Below are positions 40,599 to 48,517 of a DNA stretch of 64,000 nt, in pieces. Position 1 is the stretch's first letter, and every line of letters begins with the position of its first letter. The notes under the pieces are model-generated. The model saw nothing but the letters and a program-made list of their open reading frames with translations, did not search any database and was not told the DNA's origin. This DNA comes from Pseudomonas sp. B6002 (GTDB lineage Bacteria; Pseudomonadota; Gammaproteobacteria; Pseudomonadales; Pseudomonadaceae): contig NZ_JACAOY010000010.1 in assembly GCF_013385985.1 (NCBI RefSeq), positions 186,001 to 250,000 of the forward strand, given 5' to 3'. The position numbers and the translations under genes are program-made.

Positions 40599-40832
40599 TT
40601 AAGCAGCTGGCGCCGGGCTGACTTGCTCCAACGCCCGATCCACCAATAGCAGCCCCAGCTCCGCCATTTACTGGATGCCGAGCATGATCGCGCGCTGGGA
40701 GGTGTCCAGGTCGAAGGCCAGGTTGCAGGTGAGTGCGTTGAGGGACGAAAGGGTTTCGCTGGCGTTGACCAGCAGGGTTTCGGTGTTTTGGTGGGGGTTG
40801 ACGGTGAAGAGGTTGGATGAAGGGTTCGACAT
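40599..40832 (-). pseudogene. DUF6124-like small protein gene interrupted by one nonsense codon
   Basis: From ATG 40832 the frame reads MSNPSSNLFTVNPHQNTETL and onward to a TAA at 40668-40670. Directly after this stop the same frame continues MAELGLLLVDRALEQVSP to a TAA at 40599-40601. Joined, the 77 residues follow the DUF6124 proteins common in Pseudomonas, in which an LFTV...ETLL...ASE segment leads to MA...LLVDRAL without a break. The single TAA follows CAG and could be a CAA-to-TAA change. A functional 54-residue product cannot be excluded. The function of the family is unknown. Confidence 0.65.
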
Positions 40833-40876
40833 GCTGTGCGATTTCTAAATGGATAATCAAGGAACGCCTGTTGATC

Positions 40877-40895
40877 TAGGCGTTGTTTGCGCCTA
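40877..40895. other. Hairpin in the gap before the DUF6124-like gene
   Basis: TAGGCG and CGCCTA pair around a 7-nt loop, flanked by CTGTT and AACAG, which extend the pairing imperfectly. No T tract. The 198-bp gap 40833-41030 shows nothing else. Confidence 0.3.
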
Positions 40896-41030
40896 AACAG
40901 ATTTCGTCGGACTTGCACGTCCGTGTCACCGTTTTTTGCGATGACGGGACGAAGACTAGGCACGCCGCCTGCACGCGACAAGTTCATGTACAGCCCAAAA
41001 TCCTGCAGGAAAAATCCGAAGCCCGCCGGT

Positions 41031-41450
41031 CTACAACTTCATGTCTATGCTCACTCCCCCCAAACCTTCGAGCGGATAGCTGCGGTACTCATAAACCTCA
41101 CCACGAACAATGAGGTGGATGACGCCATCCACCCGAGTCACTTGGACATCTGGCTCTTTGGTTTTCAAAAAGGGGTGTGCCGACATCAGCGCTGTCAGTA
41201 TCTCCTGGTCACTGCCTAAGTCCTTATAAACGTAGTACCTGTAGGAAAATCCCACTGTCGCGCCGCCCTGTCCGTCACGCGCTCCATAAATTGAGTTGCC
41301 GTTGCCCAAAGAGTGTTTCAAAACCACTTCGTCCAAATCCGGTGTGCCGGATGACATGATCCAATTGCCCCCGATATAAATCAGGCAGACTACCAGCAGG
41401 CAGTTGCGCAGGACCGGCAAGAGGCCTTTAGTAGCCCTGAGAAATTGCAT
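41031..41450 (-). CDS. Membrane-anchored small protein, probable immunity protein to the toxin-44 gene
   Basis: 139 residues with one strong membrane helix at about 13-32 (LRNCLLVVCLIYIGGNWIM) and a soluble C-terminal part, probably periplasmic, without a family I recognise. GGAGGGGGATTGAGT precedes ATG 41450. The start lies 23 bp inside the 3' end of the toxin-like gene, so the two are translationally coupled, the usual toxin-then-immunity order. The role as immunity protein is inferred from order and overlap only. Base composition looks more AT-rich than the flanking mdc and chp genes. Confidence 0.7.
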   Translation of the reverse strand: MQFLRATKGLLPVLRNCLLVVCLIYIGGNWIMSSGTPDLDEVVLKHSLGNGNSIYGARDGQGGATVGFSYRYYVYKDLGSDQEILTALMSAHPFLKTKEPDVQVTRVDGVIHLIVRGEVYEYRSYPLEGLGGVSIDMKL

Positions 41451-41811
41451 ACTCAATCCCCCTCCTTATCCAATATTGATCGCGAGGATCATCGCCAAAA
41501 GGTTCTCCTCCCCACCATGACCCATATTCCGGCTTGGTGGTTTCTGCGAATGTTTGAGCGGCACCTGCTGCCCGCAACAGGACATGCTCGGGAATGCCCA
41601 GCACCGTACCTGTGGCACCATAATTGAAGTTTCCGAACGCCTCATACTTCAGGCTTTTCTGTTTGTAATCCCAAGGGCCACGCCCTCGGACCTGTGAGTA
41701 GAACCACGAATACATGAACGCCGAACCGGGCTTCAAATGCAGCCTGCGGTTGTTGGCGATAGCGATATTGTCTTGCAGCGAAACGCCTGGGGGCGCGGGT
41801 GGAACGGCCAT
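41428..41811 (-). CDS. Stand-alone polymorphic toxin type 44 domain protein
   Basis: 127 residues. The stretch WFYSQVRGRGPWDYKQKSL, then FGNFNYGATGTVLGIPE, LLRAAGAAQ, and a final DDPRDQYWIRRGIEY matches the pattern of the polymorphic toxin type 44 domain (Ntox44) normally found at the C-terminus of large secreted effectors. Here the domain stands alone: no signal peptide, no PAAR, VgrG, Rhs or LXG part. The segment PPAPPGVSLQDNI at the front is like the linker before the domain in large toxins. ATG 41811 has AAGGA at 8 nt. Its target is not known to me with certainty. Family assignment is by motif memory. Confidence 0.75.
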   Translation of the reverse strand: MAVPPAPPGVSLQDNIAIANNRRLHLKPGSAFMYSWFYSQVRGRGPWDYKQKSLKYEAFGNFNYGATGTVLGIPEHVLLRAAGAAQTFAETTKPEYGSWWGGEPFGDDPRDQYWIRRGIEYAISQGY

Positions 41812-41952
41812 TTGCGAGTCCTTGCTGATGGAGTTGAGCAAGAAACGCTAGCACTCAACAATCGGCAAAAATCCCCGCGAGAGACTTAAAGAGATTTCAG
41901 ACCCACTTTCAGTCCGGGCCCTACACCGAGGGGTGGAGGTCGCACAGCACTT

Positions 41953-42042
41953 TGTAGGAGCCGGCTTGCCGGCGATGGCGGTAGGCCAGCTGTTGATGCA
42001 GTGACTGACAAGCCGCTATCGCAGGCAAGCCAGCTCCCACAT
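41953..42042. repeat. REP pair with unlike arms
   Basis: The left arm is TGTAGGAGCCGGCTTGCCGG and the right arm is the complement of TGTGGGAGCTGGCTTGCCTG. It lies in the 253-bp gap between the toxin-44 gene and chpC, in which nothing else is seen. Confidence 0.88.
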
Positions 42043-42064
42043 TGGATCTTCAGAGGGCGTAGGT

Positions 42065-42520
42065 TCAGGCCAGGCCGGATTCCACCAACAGGGCTTCAAG
42101 CCCCATCAAATCCGGCACCTTCGCCACATGCTCACCCACCTGCACTGCCGCCCGTTCCAACGGGCACAGCGGCACGTCCACGTAGCTGAGTTGGCTGTCG
42201 AGCTTGTACGAGCGGGGGATCCCCTGGATCACCAGCGCAATGAATTTCAACGTCGGCCGCCCGCCCAGGGCGTTGAGCACCACGATGCGTGAGCGTTCGC
42301 CGGCGACGATGGCTTCGCCGCACGCGGCTTCAAAGCTGATCAGCGGCAGTTGCTGATCGCGCCACGTCACTTGCCGCAGGTACCACGGCGGCGCGTCGCT
42401 GGCGGGTTCGCCGCGCTGGAAGTCGATCAGCTCGGCAACCGCGACGTTGGGCAACACCAGGTGGCGGTCGGCCAGGGGCAGCAGCAGGCCGGTGAGTTGG
42501 CTGGTGCGGTGGTCAAGCAT
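42065..42520 (-). CDS. chpC: CheW-like chemotaxis coupling protein ChpC
   Basis: 151 residues, one CheW domain (GLLLPLADRHLVLPNVAVAE at the start, then QQLPLISFEAACGE). It is the last gene of the Chp cluster and overlaps the end of chpA by 8 bp. It couples receptors to the ChpA kinase in the type IV pilus chemosensory system. In P. aeruginosa chpB lies between chpA and chpC; here it does not. Confidence 0.9.
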   Translation of the reverse strand: MLDHRTSQLTGLLLPLADRHLVLPNVAVAELIDFQRGEPASDAPPWYLRQVTWRDQQLPLISFEAACGEAIVAGERSRIVVLNALGGRPTLKFIALVIQGIPRSYKLDSQLSYVDVPLCPLERAAVQVGEHVAKVPDLMGLEALLVESGLA

Positions 42521-45500
42521 GGGACTTGCTCCAGTAGGCGATGCTTTCCAGCAGCACCGACTCTTGGTACGGCTTGCCGAGGTAGTCATTCACGCCAATG
42601 GCCATGGCGCGGTCGCGGTGTTTCTGGCCGGTGCGGGAGGTGATCATGATGATCGGCAGGCGCATCAGCCGAGGATCGTTGCGCACTTGGGTGGCCACTT
42701 CGAAGCCGTCCATGCGCGGCATTTCGATGTCCAGCAGCATCAGGTCCGGCGTGTGTTCTTCCAGCACCGCGATGGCGTCGATGCCGTCCTTGGCGGTGAG
42801 CACGTTCATGCCGTTGCGTTCCAGCAGGCGGCTGGTGACTTTGCGCACGGTGACCGAGTCGTCCACCACCAGCACCAGCAATGGGCGCTTTTTCAGCGGG
42901 TCATTGAGGACCAGCGGCGCGTCGAATGTCTGGGCCGGCAAGACCGGCTGCCGAGCGCGGATATGCGCGAGCAAGTCGATGATCAGCACCACACGGCCGT
43001 CGCCCAGGATGGTCGCGCCGGACAAGCCCTGCACCCCCGCAAACTGCGGCCCCAGCCCCTTGACCACGATCTCCCGCGTACCCGCCATGGCGTCCACTTG
43101 CACCGCCACGCGCCGCTCGTTGCACTGCACCAGCAGCACCGGCACGGGCTGGTACTGGCCCAGCAGTTTCGGACGGCTGACGGTGTGCAACAGGTCGCCA
43201 AGGTAGAACAGTTCGTAGCGCTGGCCGGCGTATTCATAACGTGGCGGGTCCTGCTGATAATGCCCCGCCAGCTCATGGGGCAGCACGCTCACCAGGCCTT
43301 CGATGGTGTTGAGCGGGATTGCGTATTGGTCGTCCGCGCACTGCACCATCAACGCCCGGTTGACCGACACCGTAAACGGCAAGCGAATACGAAAGTGCAC
43401 GCCCACCCCAGGCGTCGACTCAATGAACATCGAGCCGCCCAGCTGGCGCACCTCTTCGTGCACCACGTCCATGCCCACGCCACGCCCCGAGATCTGCGTG
43501 ATTTTCTCGGCCGTGGAAAAACCCGGCTGCAGGATGAACTGCAACACGTCGCGGTCGCTGATCTCCTGATTCGGGTCGAGCAAGCCGCGCTTGATCGCCT
43601 TACGCCGCACGGCCTCCAGCGGTACGCCGGCGCCATCGTCACGCATATCGAAAACGATATCGCCGCCTTCGTGAGTCAGGTCCAGGGTGATCCGACCCTT
43701 CTCCGGCTTGCCGGCCAGCAGCCGCGCATCGCGGGATTCCAGGCCATGGTCCACTGCATTGCGCAACATGTGTTCCAGGGGCGCCGCCATGCGCTCAAGC
43801 ACGTTGCGGTCCATCTCGCCCTCGGCGTTGCCGACCACAAACTCCACGTCCTTGCCCAACTCGCCCGCCACTTGCCGCACGATGCGCTTGAGGCGCGGCA
43901 GCATGCGCTCGAACGGCACCATACGCGTGCGCATCAGGCCTTCCTGCAATTCGGTGTTGATGCGCGCCTGTTGCTGCAACAGGTCATGGGCGTCCTGATT
44001 GCGACGGTCGAGCGTGTCCTTGAGGTCGAGCAGGTCGGAGGCAGATTCGGACAACGCGCGCGACAGTTGCTGCAACTGGGAGTGGCGGTCCATTTCCAGC
44101 GGATCGAATTCTTCATAACCCAGGCGTTCGGCCTCGGCCTGCTGGCGACTGAGGATGCGGCCCTGGGTCTCAGTGTCGAGCCGGCGCAGTTGGTCGCGCA
44201 TGCGCTCAATCGTCGTTTCTACCTCGGTCAGGGCGATGCGTGCGTCGTTGACTTGTTGCTCGATGCGGCCACGGAAGATCGAGGTTTCACCGGCCAGGTT
44301 AACCAGGTCGTCCAGCAGCTCGGCGGAGATCTTCACCATGTCGGCCGTCGGGTCGACCGCCGCCTCGGCCTTGCCAGTCGGCAATGCTACCGGTACTACC
44401 GGCTCATCGCTGGGGTGTACCAGGCTTTTGATACGCTGGATCAGCTTGTCCACCGAACCCACCGGCAAGCCATCGGCCACCGCGTCGATCATCTGGGCCA
44501 GGCGGTCATGGCAGCCTTGCAGCAGCGCAAACAGTTCTGCCGACGGCGCCAGCAACCCGGCCGAGAGCCCTTCGTAGAGGGTCTCCAGTTCATGGGCCAG
44601 ATCGCCAATCGGCCCGATCTCGACCATGCGCGCACCGCCCTTGAGGGTGTGCAGGTCGCGCAGCAGGGTTTCCACTTCCTGGCGATTGCCCGGCTCGGCT
44701 TGCCAGCGCACCAGGGCGCTGCTGGAGCTGTCGAGAATATCCGCGGCTTCTTCGAGGAAGATATCCAGCAATTCAGGGTCGGCGCCCGACGCTGGCGCCA
44801 CCACCGCGGGTGCCGTCGGTGGGTTGCCCTGGCGCACCGCGCGCAGCTTGTCGACCAGCTCACGGCTGTCGCTCAAAGGTTGATGGCCTTGCAGCTCTTC
44901 CAACTGCAAGGCCAGGTGTTCATGGCTGGCCATCAGCACCTGGGACAGCTCGGCGCTGTAGCTGTAACGACGATCTACCAGGCCTTCGTACAGGCATTCC
45001 AGCTCATGGGCCAGGTCGCCGATCGGGCCGATTTCGGCCATGCGTGCGCCGCCCTTGAGGGTGTGCAGGTCACGTTGCAACGACGACAACGGCGCGGCGT
45101 TTTCAGGCTCCAGGAGCCAACGCTTGAGCGACTGCCCGGCACTGTCGAGGATGTCCACGGCCTCTTCGAGGAATATCTCGACGATCTCGTCGTCCATGGC
45201 CGTTTCATGCTCCAACTGCTGGGTCGCGGCACCCAGCTCGGCAATGCTCAGCGCTCGGCTGCCATCGCTTTTGATCAGGCCAGTGGCAGATGGATCCAAC
45301 GCCTCATCCAGCAGCTCACGCAGCGCCTCGACCCGTGCAGGGGCCGGGCTGATTTCCTGGCCGGCCGCCAGTTGGTCGAGCATGTTGATCAGCGCTTCAT
45401 GGGCCTGTTCGGCCTCATGGAAAAACCGCTCGCTCACCGCCAGGCTGCTCTCTTCCACGGCGCCGTACAGGTCGAGCAACGCTTCGCACAGGGCGTCGAT

Positions 45501-48332
45501 GGCATGCAGGTCGGCGATGTGCGCGCCCTCCCCCAGTGTGGTCAGCTCATCCAGCAGCGCTGTCAGTTCCTGGCGCTCGCCCGGGTGCTGTTGCCAGCGG
45601 CGCAGCAGGTTTTCGGCGTCGAGCAGGATGTCCATGCCCTGGGCCAGGAAGTTGGCGATCAACTGCGGGTCGCGCTTGATGCGCAGGCCCGTGTGCGGGG
45701 CGTCGAGCAGCGCGGTCAGTTGGCTGTCGAGCAGGCTTTGGGTGCGACTGATCAAGTCTTCGGCGCCCTTGATCGGCGCCAGCGGGTCACGATCCAGCTG
45801 GCGCACCCCACGCTGGAACAGGCCTTCGGCCTCCAGCAGCAACTCCACTTCGTCCAGGTCCAGCGGCAGGCGGTGAGCCTTGTACTCGCGGGTCAGGTGA
45901 TCGAGCGGGCGGGCCAGTTCGGCAATGGGCAACACACCGGCCATATAGGCACTGCCCTTGAGGGTGTGCAGGGCGCGTTGCAGTTCATCGCTGACTTGCA
46001 GCGGCACATGTTCAGCGGCCTGTTGCAGGAAGTGGTTGAGGCTGTCCAGATGGCTCTGGGCTTCGTTGCGGAAGATCTCCAGCAGCATCGGGTCATGGGC
46101 TTCAGCCGCTGGCTCGGGCGTGCCGCTGGCCAAGGCATGGGCGCGGGCGGCCAGGGCGTCGACTTCATCACGCTGGTGTTGATCGTCGGTGGCGAAATCG
46201 GCGATCAGCTCCGGCAGCAAAGCCACCGTTTCATCCAACACTTCTTGTACTTCGGGGCCCAGGGCCACGCTGCGTTCCAGCACGCGGTTGAGCAGGTTTT
46301 CCACGGCCCAGGCCAGCTCGGCCAGCACCAGGGCGCGCACCATGCGGCCGCTGCCTTTCAAGGTGTGGAAGGCGCGGCGCATTTCGCCCTGGGCGGTTTT
46401 GTCGGCACTGTTGGGCAGGTAGCGGTGCAGCACCTCGAGGACTTCGTCGGTTTCCTCGAGGAAGACTTCGCGCAGTTCGTCATCGATGGGTTCTTCATCG
46501 TCCGGGGGTGGCAACAGGCTGCCCGGGCGTTGCAGGGCCGGCGGGTTCAGGCGCGACGTCGGGCTGGCCAGCGCATCGAACTGGGACTGGCTGGGGGTGG
46601 CCTCGGTGGTCAGCGCGCCCTCCGGCGCAACCAGCGCCTGGCGCCACGGTTTTTCAGCCGGCAGGTAACCGAGTGCCGCAAGGCCTTCGGTGGCCAACTC
46701 CAGCACCCGCTCGCCTGCGGCATCCGGGTCCTGAAGCATGCGTTCCAGGTAGTACTCAAGGCTGCTGATCACATCGGCAAAATGCCCCAGTTGCACCTCG
46801 GACGGCGTCGTGTCGCCGCTCATCAGCTGCTCATCGACGTAATCGGTGCAGCCGCGCATCAGGCTCGCTGCGCGAGGCAGGGGAATCATCGCCAGGGCGC
46901 CGCGCACCTGGCTCAGCAACTCCGGCAGAGACTCCAGGCGCTGGCGGTCCCAATGGGCCTCGATGCAGTCGATCACCAGTTCCTTGGCTTGCTTGAGGCA
47001 CTGGCAGGATTCGCGGATCACCAACTGGTGGATCTGAGTCAGGTCGGTGGTGGGCAGGCGGCTTTCTTCGCGGCTTTCCGGTTCGACGGTGCCGACCATG
47101 CCCGCCAGCGTGGCTTCGACATAAAGCAAGGCGCCCGCAACGTCCATCAACACGGCGTCGTTGGGTTCGCGTTGGCCCTGGACCAGGCTCAGTACCACGG
47201 CCAACTGGTCGATGATCACTTTGCGCGGCTGGCCAAAGCCCAGCACCGCCAGGGTGTCAGCGATCTGCCGCAGCGGCGCGAGCAAGGCCTCAAGGTCGCT
47301 GGTGTGCTGGCGATCGCTGCGCACGAACAGGTCGAGACGCTCCTTGACCCGCACCAGTTCTTCGCACAACGCGCCAAGCACCGAGCCCATGGCATTGCGG
47401 TCCGGCCCGGCCAGGCGCGCACGCTCGGCATCGACCACGGCACTGTCGGGCAAGGCTTCGTCCAGCCCGTAGCGTTCTTTCAGGCTTTGCATGCGCGGCG
47501 TCGGCCGGGTCACCTTGGCGACGTAGAACAACAGGCTTTTGAGCAGTTCATCCGGCGCTGGTTGGTTGATGCCGCCGATGCCTTGGGCCAGCAGACGCTT
47601 GAGCTGCTTGTCACTGGCCTTGAGCAGGCTGCGCAGGGCCGGGCTGTTGGCGATCACGCCGGTGAGCATGCCTTCGACCAGCGCCGAGGTGACTTGCCAC
47701 AACGGCAGCAGCGGCGCGCCTTGGCACAGCGCTTCGAGGCGCGCAAAGACCCGCGCCATGTCTTCCAGGTTGCTGGGGCCGTGGTCTTCTCGCAGCAGGC
47801 CGGCGAGGGCCTGTTGCAAGAGTTGGTGCCACTGGCGCAGTTGTTCGTGCAGGTCGGGCAACGCACGCTGGGCAAGGGCTTCGTCGGGCAGCGGCGCAAT
47901 CGATAGCAGTTGCGGGCTGAACAGGCTGGTCTCCGACAACAGGCTTTCGCCGCGCGCACTGCGCAGGTCGTTGAGCAGCGGCAAGACCACCAGCGGTAAG
48001 TCGCGGCGGGCGCTGTGCACGCGGTCCAGGTACAGCGGCAGCTGGTTGAGGGCCTGTTGCAGCAGGCGGATGCTTTCGTCGCGCTGGCTGACGTGCCCGG
48101 CCTGGAGTGCCAGGGCGAGTTCTTCAAGCTCTTCGGCCAGCAGTGCCGCGCCGTAGAACTCGACCATCTGCAACGCGCCATGCACCTGATGAATGCCGGC
48201 CAGGCACTCGCTGATGGCCTCGGCGTCAGTGGTCTCGACGAAGGCGTCCAGCGCCGAACGCGCCTGTTTCAGGGTTTCGGCAATGTCGCCCTTGACCCAT
48301 TCGAGGGCCACGTAGTCGTGCCGATCAACCAT
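42513..48332 (-). CDS. chpA: Chemotaxis hybrid histidine kinase ChpA
   Basis: 1939 residues, the giant CheA-type kinase of twitching motility. Several histidine phosphotransfer modules are visible: a divergent one near residue 50 (IHQVHGALQMV), then FHTLKGSGRMV (about 655), LHTLKGSAYMAG (about 789), LHTLKGGARMAE (about 1090) and LHTLKGGARMVE (about 1229). The kinase domain has the N box LRNAVDHGLESRDAR (about 1524) and DMRDDGAGVPLE. A CheW domain follows, and a receiver domain (VLVVDDSVTVRKV, LLDIEMPRMDGFEV) ends the chain from about 1820. It is separated from pilJ by a 185-bp gap with a REP pair. Confidence 0.96.
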   Translation of the reverse strand: MVDRHDYVALEWVKGDIAETLKQARSALDAFVETTDAEAISECLAGIHQVHGALQMVEFYGAALLAEELEELALALQAGHVSQRDESIRLLQQALNQLPLYLDRVHSARRDLPLVVLPLLNDLRSARGESLLSETSLFSPQLLSIAPLPDEALAQRALPDLHEQLRQWHQLLQQALAGLLREDHGPSNLEDMARVFARLEALCQGAPLLPLWQVTSALVEGMLTGVIANSPALRSLLKASDKQLKRLLAQGIGGINQPAPDELLKSLLFYVAKVTRPTPRMQSLKERYGLDEALPDSAVVDAERARLAGPDRNAMGSVLGALCEELVRVKERLDLFVRSDRQHTSDLEALLAPLRQIADTLAVLGFGQPRKVIIDQLAVVLSLVQGQREPNDAVLMDVAGALLYVEATLAGMVGTVEPESREESRLPTTDLTQIHQLVIRESCQCLKQAKELVIDCIEAHWDRQRLESLPELLSQVRGALAMIPLPRAASLMRGCTDYVDEQLMSGDTTPSEVQLGHFADVISSLEYYLERMLQDPDAAGERVLELATEGLAALGYLPAEKPWRQALVAPEGALTTEATPSQSQFDALASPTSRLNPPALQRPGSLLPPPDDEEPIDDELREVFLEETDEVLEVLHRYLPNSADKTAQGEMRRAFHTLKGSGRMVRALVLAELAWAVENLLNRVLERSVALGPEVQEVLDETVALLPELIADFATDDQHQRDEVDALAARAHALASGTPEPAAEAHDPMLLEIFRNEAQSHLDSLNHFLQQAAEHVPLQVSDELQRALHTLKGSAYMAGVLPIAELARPLDHLTREYKAHRLPLDLDEVELLLEAEGLFQRGVRQLDRDPLAPIKGAEDLISRTQSLLDSQLTALLDAPHTGLRIKRDPQLIANFLAQGMDILLDAENLLRRWQQHPGERQELTALLDELTTLGEGAHIADLHAIDALCEALLDLYGAVEESSLAVSERFFHEAEQAHEALINMLDQLAAGQEISPAPARVEALRELLDEALDPSATGLIKSDGSRALSIAELGAATQQLEHETAMDDEIVEIFLEEAVDILDSAGQSLKRWLLEPENAAPLSSLQRDLHTLKGGARMAEIGPIGDLAHELECLYEGLVDRRYSYSAELSQVLMASHEHLALQLEELQGHQPLSDSRELVDKLRAVRQGNPPTAPAVVAPASGADPELLDIFLEEAADILDSSSSALVRWQAEPGNRQEVETLLRDLHTLKGGARMVEIGPIGDLAHELETLYEGLSAGLLAPSAELFALLQGCHDRLAQMIDAVADGLPVGSVDKLIQRIKSLVHPSDEPVVPVALPTGKAEAAVDPTADMVKISAELLDDLVNLAGETSIFRGRIEQQVNDARIALTEVETTIERMRDQLRRLDTETQGRILSRQQAEAERLGYEEFDPLEMDRHSQLQQLSRALSESASDLLDLKDTLDRRNQDAHDLLQQQARINTELQEGLMRTRMVPFERMLPRLKRIVRQVAGELGKDVEFVVGNAEGEMDRNVLERMAAPLEHMLRNAVDHGLESRDARLLAGKPEKGRITLDLTHEGGDIVFDMRDDGAGVPLEAVRRKAIKRGLLDPNQEISDRDVLQFILQPGFSTAEKITQISGRGVGMDVVHEEVRQLGGSMFIESTPGVGVHFRIRLPFTVSVNRALMVQCADDQYAIPLNTIEGLVSVLPHELAGHYQQDPPRYEYAGQRYELFYLGDLLHTVSRPKLLGQYQPVPVLLVQCNERRVAVQVDAMAGTREIVVKGLGPQFAGVQGLSGATILGDGRVVLIIDLLAHIRARQPVLPAQTFDAPLVLNDPLKKRPLLVLVVDDSVTVRKVTSRLLERNGMNVLTAKDGIDAIAVLEEHTPDLMLLDIEMPRMDGFEVATQVRNDPRLMRLPIIMITSRTGQKHRDRAMAIGVNDYLGKPYQESVLLESIAYWSKSHA

Positions 48333-48399
48333 AACTGCTCCGCTTAGAATTCGTGGGTTGCTGGTGTTGCTAGGATCTCCAGACGGGTGGAGATCAACT

Positions 48400-48488
48400 G
48401 TGGGAGCTGGCTTGCCTGCGATAGCGGTGGGTCAGCTATACATGGGCCAGTTGATAGATCGCTATCGCAGGCAAGCCAGCTCCCACAG
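48400..48488. repeat. REP pair (TGTGGGAGCTGGCTTGCCTG type)
   Basis: Inverted pair between pilJ and chpA, where pilK lies in P. aeruginosa. Confidence 0.92.
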
Positions 48489-48517
48489 TTGGACAGTGGT
48501 GTTCTTTAAAATGCATT

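Noticed and set aside
40577-40987. 136-codon minus-strand frame over the DUF6124-like gene
   Set aside because: It is in another frame from the protein-like reading and gives a Ser/Thr/Pro/Trp-rich chain with no likeness to known proteins.
42447-47906. A very long open frame (1819 codons) on the + strand opposite chpA
   Set aside because: It is a mirror of chpA caused by strong third-position G/C bias. The translation is His/Gln/Arg-rich without domains, while the minus strand encodes clear HPt, kinase and receiver motifs.
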